From: Streptomyces blattellae
GTDB taxonomy: Bacteria > Actinomycetota > Actinomycetes > Streptomycetales > Streptomycetaceae
NCBI RefSeq assembly: GCF_009709555.1
Contig: NZ_WJBG01000120.1
Location: 1-64,000 of the forward strand
Direction of reading: 5' to 3'
Length of the DNA stretch: 64,000 nt
Part shown: piece after piece, positions 24,624 to 33,062 of the stretch
Position numbering within the stretch: position 1 is the first letter of the stretch
Layout: every line of letters starts with the position of its first letter
Position numbers and translations under genes: made by a program
The notes under the pieces: model-generated
Told to the model about the DNA's origin: nothing
Databases searched by the model: none
The model's input: only the letters and a program-made list of their open reading frames with translations

Positions 24624-26065
24624 CCGCGGCCGTGTGGGCGTCGGGTGGAGCAGGACGTCGTCGTACGAGCGCGGCGCGAGGAGCAGACGCAGCAGTGGCA
24701 GTTCAGCAGTCCGTGGGTGCGGACCCGTACTTCCCCGACAACGGTGACGCCCGTTATCGGGTGCATCGGTACGAACTCGCGCTGGACTACCGCCCGGGGC
24801 CGAACCGCCTGTCGGGGACGGCCCGGATCAACGCCATAGCGGGCCGGTCGCCGGTCGGCGGGTTCCAGCTGAACCTGGCCGACTTCAAGATCGGCCGGGT
24901 GCGGGTGGACGGACGGCAGCCGCACTACACGCATCGCGGTGGCAGGCTGCGGATCCGGCCCGCCAAGCCGATCCGCGCCGGGGCGGCGTTCACCGTGGAG
25001 GTGCAGTGGTCGGGCAATCCCAAGCCGGTGAGCAGCCCCTGGGGCGGGCTCGGCTGGGAGGAGCTGGAGGACGGGGCGCTGGTGGCGAGCCAGCCGGTCG
25101 GGGCGCCGTCCTGGTACCCGTGCAACGACCGCCCGGCGGACAAGGCGTCGTACCAGATCTCCATCACGACGCCGTCGGCGTACTCGGTGGTCGCGGGCGG
25201 GCGGCTGCTGACCCGGACCACCAAGGCGTCGACGACGACGTGGGTGTACGAGCAGCCCGCGCCCACGTCGAGCTATCTCGTCGGGCTGTCGATCGGCAAG
25301 TACCAGACGGTGCTGCTCGGCGATCCGGGGCTGGGCGGGGTGCCGCAGCACGGGCACATTCCGGCACATCTGCTGCCCCAGTTCTCCCGGGACTTCGCTC
25401 GGCAGCCCGCGATGATGGAGCTGTTCCAGGAACTGTTCGGGCCGTATCCGTTCGACGAGTACGCGGTCGTGGTGACGGAGGAGGAGCTCGATGTGCCCGT
25501 CGAGGCGCAGGGGTTGTCGCTGTTCGGCGCCAACCATGTGGACGGGGCGCGGGGTTGGGAGCGGCTGATCGCGCATGAGCTGGCGCATCAGTGGTTCGGG
25601 AACAGTGTGTCCATCGCGGACTGGCGGCACATCTGGCTGAACGAGGGGTTCGCCAAGTATGCCGAGTGGTTGTGGTCGGAACGGTCGGGTGGGGCCACGG
25701 CGCAGCAGCATGCCGCCGCGGCTCACCGGGTGCTCGCCGGCCAGCCGCAGGATCTGAAGCTCGCCGATCCTGGGCGCAAGTCGATGTTCGACGACCGGCT
25801 GTATCTGCGGGGTGGGCTCGCGCTGCATGCGTTGCGCTGTGCGATGGGTGATGCGGACTTCTTCCGGATGCTGCGCGGCTGGGTGGGGTTGCACCGTAAC
25901 GGCGCGGTCACCACGGACGCGTTCACCGCGCATGCGGCGCGGTCCACGGCGGAGCCGTTGGAGGATTTGTTCACGGCGTGGTTGCACAAGGGGGCGTTGC
26001 CGCCGTTGCCTGAGCAGGATGTGCGGGTTCCGGTGCGGCCGAGTTTTCCGCCGAGCAGCGCGTGA
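24611..26065 (+). CDS. M1 family zinc aminopeptidase
   Basis: 484 residues. The zinc site is complete: HELAHQWFGN (His322, Glu323, His326) and, 18 residues later, WLNEGF (Glu345). The usual GAMEN exopeptidase motif reads VEAQGLSLF. No clear signal peptide; the first ~35 residues are Ala/Arg-rich and the start could be later, with homology clear from DPYFPDNGD onward. The gene begins inside the last codons of the NRPS, so it is translated with it. From memory, epsilon-poly-lysine producers have zinc aminopeptidases that degrade their own polymer, and such a role fits here (inference). An 8-copy tandem repeat starts 15 bp after the stop. Confidence 0.87.
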   Translation: MASVTAAVWASGGAGRRRTSAARGADAAVAVQQSVGADPYFPDNGDARYRVHRYELALDYRPGPNRLSGTARINAIAGRSPVGGFQLNLADFKIGRVRVDGRQPHYTHRGGRLRIRPAKPIRAGAAFTVEVQWSGNPKPVSSPWGGLGWEELEDGALVASQPVGAPSWYPCNDRPADKASYQISITTPSAYSVVAGGRLLTRTTKASTTTWVYEQPAPTSSYLVGLSIGKYQTVLLGDPGLGGVPQHGHIPAHLLPQFSRDFARQPAMMELFQELFGPYPFDEYAVVVTEEELDVPVEAQGLSLFGANHVDGARGWERLIAHELAHQWFGNSVSIADWRHIWLNEGFAKYAEWLWSERSGGATAQQHAAAAHRVLAGQPQDLKLADPGRKSMFDDRLYLRGGLALHALRCAMGDADFFRMLRGWVGLHRNGAVTTDAFTAHAARSTAEPLEDLFTAWLHKGALPPLPEQDVRVPVRPSFPPSSA

Positions 26066-26080
26066 CAGCTGGGGCGGGGG

Positions 26081-26240
26081 CGGGGGCGGTTGTTCTGGGG
26101 CCGGGGCGGTTGTGCTGCGGGTGGGCCGGTTGTGCTGCGGGTGAGGCGGTTGTTCTGGGGCCGGGGCGGTTGTGTTGCGGGTGGGGCGGTTGCGCTGCGG
26201 GTGGGGCGGTTGCGCTGCGGGTGGGGCGGTTGCGCTGCGG
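26081..26240. repeat. Eight tandem copies of a 20-bp unit
   Basis: Eight units of exactly 20 bp run from 26081 to 26240, consensus GTGGGGCGGTTGCGCTGCGG. Units 6-8 are identical, the others differ at a few bases. Units 1 and 4 share TTCTGGGG, and units 1-3 resemble 4-6, so a 60-bp block was duplicated before the last units expanded. The array starts 15 bp after the aminopeptidase stop and has G-runs that could form quadruplexes. No protein is convincingly encoded. Confidence 0.92.
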
Positions 26241-26460
26241 CTGCGGGTCGACTGTGGCTTGTCGCCGACATGGAGGAAGCCGCTGCCGGGGAAGGGCTCT
26301 TGCCGCCCGTGTCGCCGCCCTCCCGCATGTTGAAGGTCTCGTCAAGGTCCGCTCGAACTCGGCGAAGCCGGTGACGCGCACCGGCACGCGGCGCTCGCTG
26401 CGGTCGTCGGCATTCCGCTCCAATCCCGTCTCGGGCACGATGTTGCAGCAGAATGGCGGC
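26241..26460. other. Gene-free stretch between the tandem array and the YchJ gene
   Basis: Together with the tandem array this makes ~395 bp without a gene. On the minus strand, 26474 to ~26340 encodes a short protein-like stretch (MPPFCCNIVPETGLERNADD and so on) that runs into the repeats. It might be a remnant, but I could not match it to a family. Confidence 0.35.
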
Positions 26461-26895
26461 ATGTCCCGACGCAACGCGGCTCACCGGCCAGGACGCGCTT
26501 CCAGCGCCGCGCACACACGTTCCTGTCCATGCGGTCTCGCGGGGACGTACGAGGAGTGCTGTGGCCGATTTCATCGGGGGGACGCGACGGCACCGACCGC
26601 CGAGGCGCTGATGCGCTCGCGTTACAGCGCTTTCGTGAAGCGGGACGAGGCGTACCTGCTGAGCACCTGGCATCCACGGACGCGGCCCGCGCGGGTCGAC
26701 TTCGACCCCGGGATGAAGTGGACGGGGCTGGAGATCCTGGGTACGAGTGAAGGGTCGGCCTTCCACCCCACCGGGACGGTGACCTTCCGCGCCTCGTACC
26801 GGGGCGGCTCACTGCACGAGCGGAGCCGGTTCGAACGGGTGGCGGCAGCGTGGGTGTACGTCGACGGGGAGTTCCTGGCCGAAGTCCGGGACTAG
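26461..26895 (+). CDS. YchJ family protein with SEC-C-type zinc motif
   Basis: 144 residues from the ATG at 26461. The opening CPCGLAGTYEECCGRFH (Cys22, 24, 33, 34) is the SEC-C-like metal site, and APTAEALMRSRYSAFVKRDE with YLLSTWHPRTRP is the standard YchJ core. UPF0225 proteins have a cystatin-like fold, and their role is unsettled; in SecA the same zinc motif binds SecB or ribosomes. The ribosome site is weak. The gene ends 14 bp before the convergent gntR stop. Confidence 0.85.
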   Translation: MSRRNAAHRPGRASSAAHTRSCPCGLAGTYEECCGRFHRGDATAPTAEALMRSRYSAFVKRDEAYLLSTWHPRTRPARVDFDPGMKWTGLEILGTSEGSAFHPTGTVTFRASYRGGSLHERSRFERVAAAWVYVDGEFLAEVRD

Positions 26896-26909
26896 CGGCC
26901 CGGCAGGCA

Positions 26910-27611
26910 CTAGGGAGCGAGGATGTCCAGCTCCTGGAGTGCGCCCTCGGTGATTTCCTTCGTCAGGTGCTCGGCGCGGGCCGCGTCGCCCGCCCGGACC
27001 GCCTCGGCGACCTGCACGTGCAGGGTGACGGCGGCCGGGTCGGGGTCCTCGAACATGACGTCGTGATGGGTACGGCCCGCGAGGACCTCGGCGACGACAT
27101 CCCCGAGGCGGGCGAACATCTCGTTCCCGGAGGCGTTGAGGATCACCCGGTGGAACGCGACGTCGTGCAGGAGGTAGCCCTCCAGTTGGTGGCCCTTGGA
27201 GTGGGCGACCATGCCGAGGGCGCACTCGGTGAGTTCGGCGCACTGGTCGGCGGTAGCGTGCTTGGCGGCGAGGCGCGCGGCGACCGGTTCGATCGCGGAG
27301 CGCAGCACGGTGAGGGAGCGCAGTTGCTGGGGGCGGTCGGCGCCCGCCAGACGCCAGCGGATCACCTGCGGGTCGTAGACATTCCACTCGGACCTGGGGC
27401 GGACCGTCACGCCCACCCGGCGGCGGGACTCGACCAGGTGCATGGATTCCAGGACACGGACCGCTTCTCGCATCACGGAACGTGACACGTCGAATCGCTG
27501 GGCCAGTTCGTCCGTGCGCAGAACGCTTCCCGGCGGGTACTCGCCCGCGGTGATCGCGGGGCCGAGGGTTTCCAGTACGTGGCCGTGCAGCCCTCGGCCC
27601 GGTGTGGTCAT
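26910..27611 (-). CDS. gntR: GntR/FadR-family repressor of the gluconate genes
   Basis: 233 residues. A winged HTH occupies ~1-75 (TDELAQRFDVSRSVMREAVR, LVESRRRVGVTVRP), and an FCD ligand domain follows, with metal-binding His in LLHDVAFHRVILNASGN. It is divergent from gntK-gntP by 146 bp, which contain a FadR-type palindrome. By family and neighbourhood it should repress gluconate uptake and phosphorylation, with release by gluconate or 6-phosphogluconate. The name rests on context. Confidence 0.85.
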   Translation of the reverse strand: MTTPGRGLHGHVLETLGPAITAGEYPPGSVLRTDELAQRFDVSRSVMREAVRVLESMHLVESRRRVGVTVRPRSEWNVYDPQVIRWRLAGADRPQQLRSLTVLRSAIEPVAARLAAKHATADQCAELTECALGMVAHSKGHQLEGYLLHDVAFHRVILNASGNEMFARLGDVVAEVLAGRTHHDVMFEDPDPAAVTLHVQVAEAVRAGDAARAEHLTKEITEGALQELDILAP

Positions 27612-27645
27612 GCACTCAGAGTACGGGGAACATCACGCGAACAAA

Positions 27646-27656
27646 AAGTCAGACTT
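27646..27656. promoter_or_regulatory. Candidate GntR operator
   Basis: AAGTCAGACTT is an 11-bp palindrome with the GTC-N-GAC core typical of FadR-subfamily operators. It lies 35 bp upstream of gntR and ~100 bp before gntK, in the AT-richest part of the divergent intergenic region. Confidence 0.55.
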
Positions 27657-27757
27657 ATTCATCACAGACTCTTGAATTTGTCGTACTTAATGGGTTTCAG
27701 TTCGGTGAGATTTTTCGAGGGCATGCGTCGACGGAGACAGCAGACAGTGAGGCAGCG

Positions 27758-28276
27758 ATGAGTACCCCCCAGGTCGTCGTGGTCATGGGCGTCGCGGGCA
27801 CCGGCAAGACCACCATCGGTCCCCTGCTCGCCGCCCGGCTCGGCGTTCCCTACGCCGAGGGCGACGACTTCCACCCGCAGGCCAACATCGCCAAGATGTC
27901 GGCCGGCACCCCGCTCACCGACGAGGACCGGTGGCCCTGGCTGGACGCCATCGGCTCCTGGGCGCACGGGCGGGCGGGGCTCGGCGGGGTGGTCAGCAGC
28001 TCCGCGCTGAAACGGTCGTACCGCGACCGGCTGCGGGCCGCGGCCCCCGGCGTCGTCTTCGTGCACCTCACCGGCGACCGCGCCCTCATCGAGGACCGGA
28101 TGGCGCACCGCCAGGGGCACTTCATGCCGACGGCGCTCCTCGACTCCCAGTTCGCCACGCTCCAGCCGCTGGAGCCGGACGAGGTGGGCGTCGCGGTCGA
28201 CGTCTCCGGCAGCCCCGAGGAGATCACCCAGCGGGCCATGAACGCTCTCACGGCTCTTCCCGAGCCAAACCCTTGA
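27758..28276 (+). CDS. gntK: Gluconokinase
   Basis: 172 residues from the ATG at 27758. P-loop MGVAGTGKTTIG (~11-19), then YAEGDDFHPQANIAKMSAG and LTDEDRWPWL, the gluconate-binding signature of GntK, and SSSALKRSYRDRLR. It phosphorylates gluconate to 6-phosphogluconate with ATP, feeding the pentose phosphate pathway. The permease follows after a 112-bp gap of CCT-rich short repeats, so the two may still be one transcript. GntR is divergent. Length and motifs are complete. Confidence 0.93.
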   Translation: MSTPQVVVVMGVAGTGKTTIGPLLAARLGVPYAEGDDFHPQANIAKMSAGTPLTDEDRWPWLDAIGSWAHGRAGLGGVVSSSALKRSYRDRLRAAAPGVVFVHLTGDRALIEDRMAHRQGHFMPTALLDSQFATLQPLEPDEVGVAVDVSGSPEEITQRAMNALTALPEPNP

Positions 28277-28388
28277 GGCCCTTGAGGCCCCTCATCCCCT
28301 TGATCCTCCTACCTCCCTGACCTCCTGACCTCCTGGCCCCTAACCCCCCACGCACCTTCCCCATCCCCGTACCTGCAAGGGAACCCCC

Positions 28389-29786
28389 GTGACCAGACTC
28401 AACGCCGAGTTGCTGGCAGCGGACGCCGCCGAGCCCATCACCTCGGCCGGCCACGCTCAGCTGGGCATCGCCGTCCTGGCGGGCATCGCCGTCATCGTCC
28501 TGCTCATCACCAAGTTCAAGCTTCATGCCTTTCTGTCGCTGACCATCGGGTCGCTGGCGCTCGGCGCGTTCGCCGGGGCGCCGCTGGACAAGGCGATCAC
28601 CAGTTTCACCAATGGGCTCGGAAGCACCGTCGCGGGCGTGGGCGTGCTGATCGCGCTGGGTGCGATCCTCGGCAAGATGCTCGCCGACTCCGGCGGCGCG
28701 GACGAGGTCGTCGACACGATCCTCGCCAGGGCGAGCGGCCGTTCGATGCCGTGGGCGATGGTGCTGATCGCCTCCGTGATCGGCCTGCCGCTGTTCTTCG
28801 AGGTCGGCGTGGTGCTGCTGATCCCGGTCGTGCTGATGGTCGCCAAGCGCGGCAACTACTCCCTGATGCGCATCGGCATCCCGGCGCTCGCGGGACTCTC
28901 CGTGATGCACGGCCTGGTTCCGCCGCACCCCGGTCCGCTGGTCGCGATCGACGCGGTCAAGGCCGACCTGGGTGTCACGCTGGCGCTCGGTGTTCTGGTC
29001 GCCATCCCGACGGTGATCATCGCCGGTCCGCTGTTCTCCCGGTACGCGGCCCGCTGGGTGGACGTCCCGGCCCCCGAAAAGATGATCCCGCAGCGCGCCT
29101 CCGAGGAGCTGAAGAAGCGCCCTGGCTTCGGCGCGACCCTCACCACCATCATGCTGCCGGTCGTCCTGATGCTGTCGAAGGCGCTCGTCGACATCGTCAT
29201 CGACGACCCCGAGAACACCACGCAGCGCGTCTTCGACGTCATAGGCTCCCCGATGATCGCCCTGCTGGCCTCCGTGCTCCTGGGCATCTTCACTCTGCTG
29301 CGGCCCGCCGGGTTCGGCAAGGAGCGGGTCTCCGGGCTGGTCGAGAAGGGCCTCGCACCCATCGCGGGCATCCTCCTCATCGTCGGCGCGGGCGGCGGCT
29401 TCAAGCAGACGCTGATCGATTCCGGTGTGGGCGAGATGATCCTGGACATCTCCGAGGACTGGTCGATCCCGGCGCTGCTGCTGGCCTGGCTGATCGCGGT
29501 GGGCATCCGTCTCGCGACCGGCTCGGCGACGGTGGCGACCGTCTCGGCGTCCGGTCTGGTCGCCCCGCTCGCGGTCGGCATGTCCACCACCGAGACCGCC
29601 CTGCTGGTCCTCGCCATCGGCGCCGGCTCGCTCTTCTTCAGCCATGTCAACGACGCCGGATTCTGGCTGGTGAAGGAGTACTTCGGCCTGAGTGTCGGCC
29701 AGACCATCAAGACCTGGTCCGTCATGGAGACGATCATCTCGGTGGTCGCGGGCGGCATCGTCCTGCTGTTGTCCTTGTTGGTTTAG
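28389..29786 (+). CDS. gntP: Gluconate:H+ symporter, GntP family
   Basis: 465 residues from a GTG, with 12-14 hydrophobic segments starting LGIAVLAGIAVIVLLITKF. Family landmarks include GSTVAGVGVLIALGAILGKM, GLPLFFEVGVVLLIPVV, GLVPPHPGPLVA and ATGSATVATVSASGLV. It imports gluconate for GntK. A frameshifted gluconate-dehydrogenase-like remnant starts 13 bp after the stop, the former end of the operon. Confidence 0.92.
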   Translation: MTRLNAELLAADAAEPITSAGHAQLGIAVLAGIAVIVLLITKFKLHAFLSLTIGSLALGAFAGAPLDKAITSFTNGLGSTVAGVGVLIALGAILGKMLADSGGADEVVDTILARASGRSMPWAMVLIASVIGLPLFFEVGVVLLIPVVLMVAKRGNYSLMRIGIPALAGLSVMHGLVPPHPGPLVAIDAVKADLGVTLALGVLVAIPTVIIAGPLFSRYAARWVDVPAPEKMIPQRASEELKKRPGFGATLTTIMLPVVLMLSKALVDIVIDDPENTTQRVFDVIGSPMIALLASVLLGIFTLLRPAGFGKERVSGLVEKGLAPIAGILLIVGAGGGFKQTLIDSGVGEMILDISEDWSIPALLLAWLIAVGIRLATGSATVATVSASGLVAPLAVGMSTTETALLVLAIGAGSLFFSHVNDAGFWLVKEYFGLSVGQTIKTWSVMETIISVVAGGIVLLLSLLV

Positions 29787-29799
29787 AAGGCGTACGACG

Positions 29800-30110
29800 A
29801 TGACGGCTCACCCACTCTTCGACATCACCGGCCGCACGGTCGTCCTGTACGGACGGGACGAACAGCGCCTGGCCAAGGCCGCTTCGGCACTGCCCGGCGA
29901 CGTGCACACCGCGGTGTCCGACGTCACCGACGGGCCCTTGGCCGCCGCCGGAACGGCGGATGTCGAAGAGCGGGTGGCCCGCTCGGCATCCTGGTCAACA
30001 ACGCGGGGATGCAACTGCGCGCCCCGCTCCTGGAGTTCACCGACTCTGACTGGCGCCGAATCCTGGACACCAACCTGACCACCGCGTTCCCGGTCGGCCG
30101 CGAGGAGCAT
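29800..30110 (+). pseudogene. Decayed gluconate 5-dehydrogenase-like SDR gene
   Basis: The start reads MTAHPLFDITGRTVVLYGRD, as in short-chain dehydrogenases, but the ~20 residues with the TGxxxGIG cofactor loop are missing between GRT and VVLYGRD. A one-base deletion near 29976 then shifts the frame. After it, in another frame, GILVNNAGMQLRAPLLEF and RRILDTNLTTAFPVGRE continue normally, and homology stops near 30105. The catalytic Ser-Tyr-Lys part is gone. It sits directly after gntP, where an SDR that oxidises or reduces gluconate would be expected. Confidence 0.8.
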
Positions 30111-30337
30111 CCAGACAGCCGACGGGCCCGGCACCCGGTGACCCCGCCCCGGGGCAGGTCCCCTTCGCGGGCAACCTGCTCTGCTTGGCTTCGTCTCTTG
30201 AGTGGCGGTCTGCCCCAGCTTTCGCAGCCTGGGAGAAGTGGCTTTCCCGGGCTGGGGTGCGCGTCCCATCATGGGGAGATCTCCGGGGCGGAGGCCCGTT
30301 CGGGCCGCGGTCCTGGGTCGAGGGCATCGGGGGCGGT

Positions 30338-31462
30338 ATGGCGGTATCACTCGGGGCGCGCATATCCGGTCTGTTGATCGCTGGAGCGCTGGCGATCGCG
30401 ACGGCTGCTGCGTGTGGCGGGGTCGGGGACGGCGACGGTGCCGCGGGCGGTCCCGGTGGTGGGGGGACGAGTATCTCCGGCGGGGGCGCGGGCGACGGCG
30501 GGGCGAGCGGTGCCGGTGGCCCCGCCGCGGACACGCCGATGTGGCGGCCCGATGGTGGGGACGGCGAGGTCGGCGCCACCGATGGGGCGACCGGCGGAAT
30601 GACCGGTGGGACGACCGGCGGTTCCGAGGGGGCCAACAGGGCTGGTCGGTCGGGCAGTTCGGGCGGGAACGGTGACTCCACCGGCGGTGGCGGGCACGTC
30701 GAGGCTCCCGGCTGGCTGCCCCGGGGGCCGAAGTCACCCGACGGCGACCGGACCGCCGACCCGGAGAGCGTCTACGACGCGCTCGGTGAGCACCCCGAGA
30801 AGTGCGGGGTCACCGCCGGGCTGATCCCGGCCGAACCGCCGGACGACGACTGGCGCGCGGTCCGGGCACTCGCCGAGGCATGCAAGGCCGTTCAGGGCCA
30901 GGGCGGCGACTGGGACACAGCGGCCGCGGACTACGCCGCGCTGCGGGGCAGGCTCACCGGCTGCAAGGGGCGAGCCGCCTACGCCGTACTCGGCGAAGTG
31001 CTGCGCTTCCACCGGCAGCATCCGTCCACCACCGTGCGGTTGACGCCGTCCGAGGCTGATGGCGGCGATGTCTGCGACTTCCGCGTCGTCGCGGTGGACG
31101 TCGGCGGGGACGGCGAGGCCACGCCGGGTGACACGATCACCGTCCGGGTCGGCGGCATCTACTTCGACAAGCGGGAGCTGCTCAGCGCGACCGGGGCCGT
31201 GACCATCGCCGGAGTACCGGCGCAACCCGCCGCGCAGCAGGACCACGGCGCCGAGCCACGCGACCAGCTGACCTTCGTGGTCGTCGTCCCGGTTCCGCCG
31301 ACCGTCACCTATCCGCAGAGCGCCGACGTGAGCGTCACGTACGGCGGGACGGCGGCGCTGGAGGGCGCCTTCACCCTCGTCGCGCCCGGTACCACGGACT
31401 CCGCGAGCCCCTCGCCGGTCGAGTCGTCCGGCACCCCGTCGTCGTCCATCCCTTCACCGTGA
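30338..31462 (+). CDS. Secreted lipoprotein, unknown function
   Basis: 374 residues from the ATG at 30338. The signal peptide MAVSLGARISGLLIAGALAI ends in a lipobox-like TAAAC, so the Cys at ~26 should be lipid-modified and the protein attached outside the membrane. Residues ~30-120 are a low-complexity Gly/Thr/Ser/Asp linker. The remaining ~250 residues look folded, with paired Cys (HPEKCGVTAG, AEACKAVQG, GRLTGCKG, GDVCDFRVV). The tail is Ser/Pro-rich. No enzyme motif was recognised. It is convergent with the cytochrome b gene, 10 bp apart. Confidence 0.75.
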   Translation: MAVSLGARISGLLIAGALAIATAAACGGVGDGDGAAGGPGGGGTSISGGGAGDGGASGAGGPAADTPMWRPDGGDGEVGATDGATGGMTGGTTGGSEGANRAGRSGSSGGNGDSTGGGGHVEAPGWLPRGPKSPDGDRTADPESVYDALGEHPEKCGVTAGLIPAEPPDDDWRAVRALAEACKAVQGQGGDWDTAAADYAALRGRLTGCKGRAAYAVLGEVLRFHRQHPSTTVRLTPSEADGGDVCDFRVVAVDVGGDGEATPGDTITVRVGGIYFDKRELLSATGAVTIAGVPAQPAAQQDHGAEPRDQLTFVVVVPVPPTVTYPQSADVSVTYGGTAALEGAFTLVAPGTTDSASPSPVESSGTPSSSIPSP

Positions 31463-31471
31463 GCGACCGCG

Positions 31472-32089
31472 TCACGGCCGCCAGAGCGAATGTTCCCGGT
31501 CCGCCCACTCCCGCGACACCGACCCCGTGCGCATGCCGTGCCGGGCCTCCGGATCCGCCAGCGCCATGCCGACATGGCCGGCGAGGACGATGCCGATGGT
31601 CAGGGCGAGCCAGTCGTGGACGAAGGTCGCGCTGGTGCGCCACATCACCGGGGTGAGGTGGGTGAACCACATGATCAGGCCCGTGCCCAGCATCACCAGC
31701 GTGGCGCCGGCGATCCAGGCGGCGTAGATCTTCTGCCCGGCGTTGAACTTGCCCGCCGGACGGGCCGACGCCCGCTTGTCGCGGCGCAGGGCCGCACGCA
31801 GCCAGACCCGGTCGTGCGGTCCGAAGCGGTTCAGGAAGCGCAGGTCGGCGCGGAAGGCGCGGGAGACGAGACCGGCCAGTACCGGGACGGGCAGGGCGAG
31901 TCCGGACCATTCGTGGATACGGACCACCAGCTGGCGGCGGCCGACGAGTTCGGCGAGTTCCGGCAGATACAGACAGGCGGCCGTGACCACGCAGATGCCC
32001 ATCAGCAACGCGGTCAGCCGGTGCACCCACCGTTCGGCCCGGCTGAACCGGCGGACCCGCGCGGCCGGGGGTGCCTCACGTAGGCTCAT
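31472..32089 (-). CDS. Cytochrome b561/YedZ-like membrane subunit
   Basis: 205 residues from the ATG at 32089. There are about four to five hydrophobic helices, with His residues placed for haem: AERWVHRLTALLMGI, VVRIHEWSGLALPV, TFVHDWLALTIGIV and LAGHVGMALADPEA. It should pass electrons from the quinone pool to the molybdoenzyme encoded just upstream, overlapping by 14 nt. The pair resembles YedY/YedZ (MsrPQ), which repairs oxidised methionine in secreted proteins, or a sulfite-oxidase-like relative. Confidence 0.83.
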   Translation of the reverse strand: MSLREAPPAARVRRFSRAERWVHRLTALLMGICVVTAACLYLPELAELVGRRQLVVRIHEWSGLALPVPVLAGLVSRAFRADLRFLNRFGPHDRVWLRAALRRDKRASARPAGKFNAGQKIYAAWIAGATLVMLGTGLIMWFTHLTPVMWRTSATFVHDWLALTIGIVLAGHVGMALADPEARHGMRTGSVSREWADREHSLWRP

Positions 32090-32825
32090 CGTCACGTCCG
32101 TTCGAGCGGCCGACCCAGCCATCGATGTCGTAGCCGCGTTCCTCCCAGTAGCCGGGCTGCACCTCGTCGGTGAGGGTGATGCCGGAGAGCCACTTGGCGG
32201 ACTTGTAGAAGTACATGGGGGCGACGTAGAGGCGGACCGGGCCGCCGTGGGAGTGGCCGAGGTCCTTGTCCTGCATGCGCAGGGCGACCAGGACGTCCGG
32301 GCGGCGGGCCTGGTCGAGGGTGAGGCTCTCCGTGTAGGCGCCGTCGAAGCAGGTGAAGCGCACCGCCCGGGCCGTGGAACGCACTCCCGCGGCGTCCAGC
32401 AACCGGGACAGGCGCACCCCCTCGAAGGGTGTTTCCGGCACGCGCCACCCGGTGACGCACTGCACGTCCCTGACCATCCGGTTCTGCGGCATGGCCTGCA
32501 GGTCGGCCAGCGTGTACGTCTGCGGGCGGTCGACCAGGCCGTCGACGGTGAGGCGGTAGTTCCCGGCATCCTTGTGGGACACGGAGGTCACCACCGAGTA
32601 GTAGCGGAAGCCGCCGCCGTTCGGAAGCAGGCCGGTCAGTCCCGTGGGGTCCACGTCGGCCGCGCTGCCGAGGAAGGCCTCCAGGCCACGTTGCAGAGGG
32701 GGCGCGGCGATCATGCCCAGAGCGCCCAGGCCGAGGGTGCCCAGGAAGACCCGACGGCCGACCGGATTACCGTGTTCCTCGGGTTGTTCGGACTGCTGGG
32801 GCTGTTCCAGCTGTTCGGCATTCAC
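32076..32825 (-). CDS. Sulfite oxidase/YedY-type molybdopterin enzyme
   Basis: 249 residues. An N-terminal GRRVFLGTLGLGALGMIA suggests a Tat-type export signal. The molybdopterin-binding domain contains DVQCVTGWRVPETPFEGVRL, where the Cys is the molybdenum ligand, then FTCFDGAYTESLTLDQA and HGGPVRLYVAPMYFYKSAKW. It is co-translated with a cytochrome b subunit (14-nt overlap), so it is probably a membrane-coupled extracytoplasmic reductase or oxidase. The substrate cannot be read; methionine sulfoxide is a fair guess. Confidence 0.87.
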   Translation of the reverse strand: MNAEQLEQPQQSEQPEEHGNPVGRRVFLGTLGLGALGMIAAPPLQRGLEAFLGSAADVDPTGLTGLLPNGGGFRYYSVVTSVSHKDAGNYRLTVDGLVDRPQTYTLADLQAMPQNRMVRDVQCVTGWRVPETPFEGVRLSRLLDAAGVRSTARAVRFTCFDGAYTESLTLDQARRPDVLVALRMQDKDLGHSHGGPVRLYVAPMYFYKSAKWLSGITLTDEVQPGYWEERGYDIDGWVGRSNGRDDEPT

Positions 32826-32909
32826 CCGTCCATTCGAGCACCCGCGGGCCCGGCGCGGCCAGGGGTCGCGGGTGCTTGTCAGGGTTTCTTAATCATTTCC
32901 CGGCGCCCG

Positions 32910-32997
32910 CGTCTGCCGGTTCCCCGTGTCCGTCTGCCGGTTCCCCGTGTCCATCTCCCGGTCCCGTGTCCGTCTCCCGGTCCCCGATCCCCGTGTC
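32910..32997. repeat. Short tandem repeats upstream of the molybdoenzyme gene
   Basis: Two exact 21-bp copies (32910-32930, 32931-32951) beginning CGTCTGCCGGTTCCCCGTGT are followed by shortened variants of 19 bp (32952-32970) and 27 bp (32971-32997). They lie in the 237-bp gap between the start of the molybdoenzyme gene and the next gene. No gene was seen in them. Confidence 0.85.
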
Positions 32998-33062
32998 GAT
33001 CAGGTGCAGCCGGGCAGCTCGGCAACTGTGCGACGGCATGGGAAACAGGGGTGGCACGGGGG

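Noticed and set aside
26340..26474. Short minus-strand coding-like segment MPPFCCNIVPETGLERNADD
   Set aside because: It runs into the tandem array with no proper end, and I could not assign it to a family. Noted only as part of a gene-free stretch.
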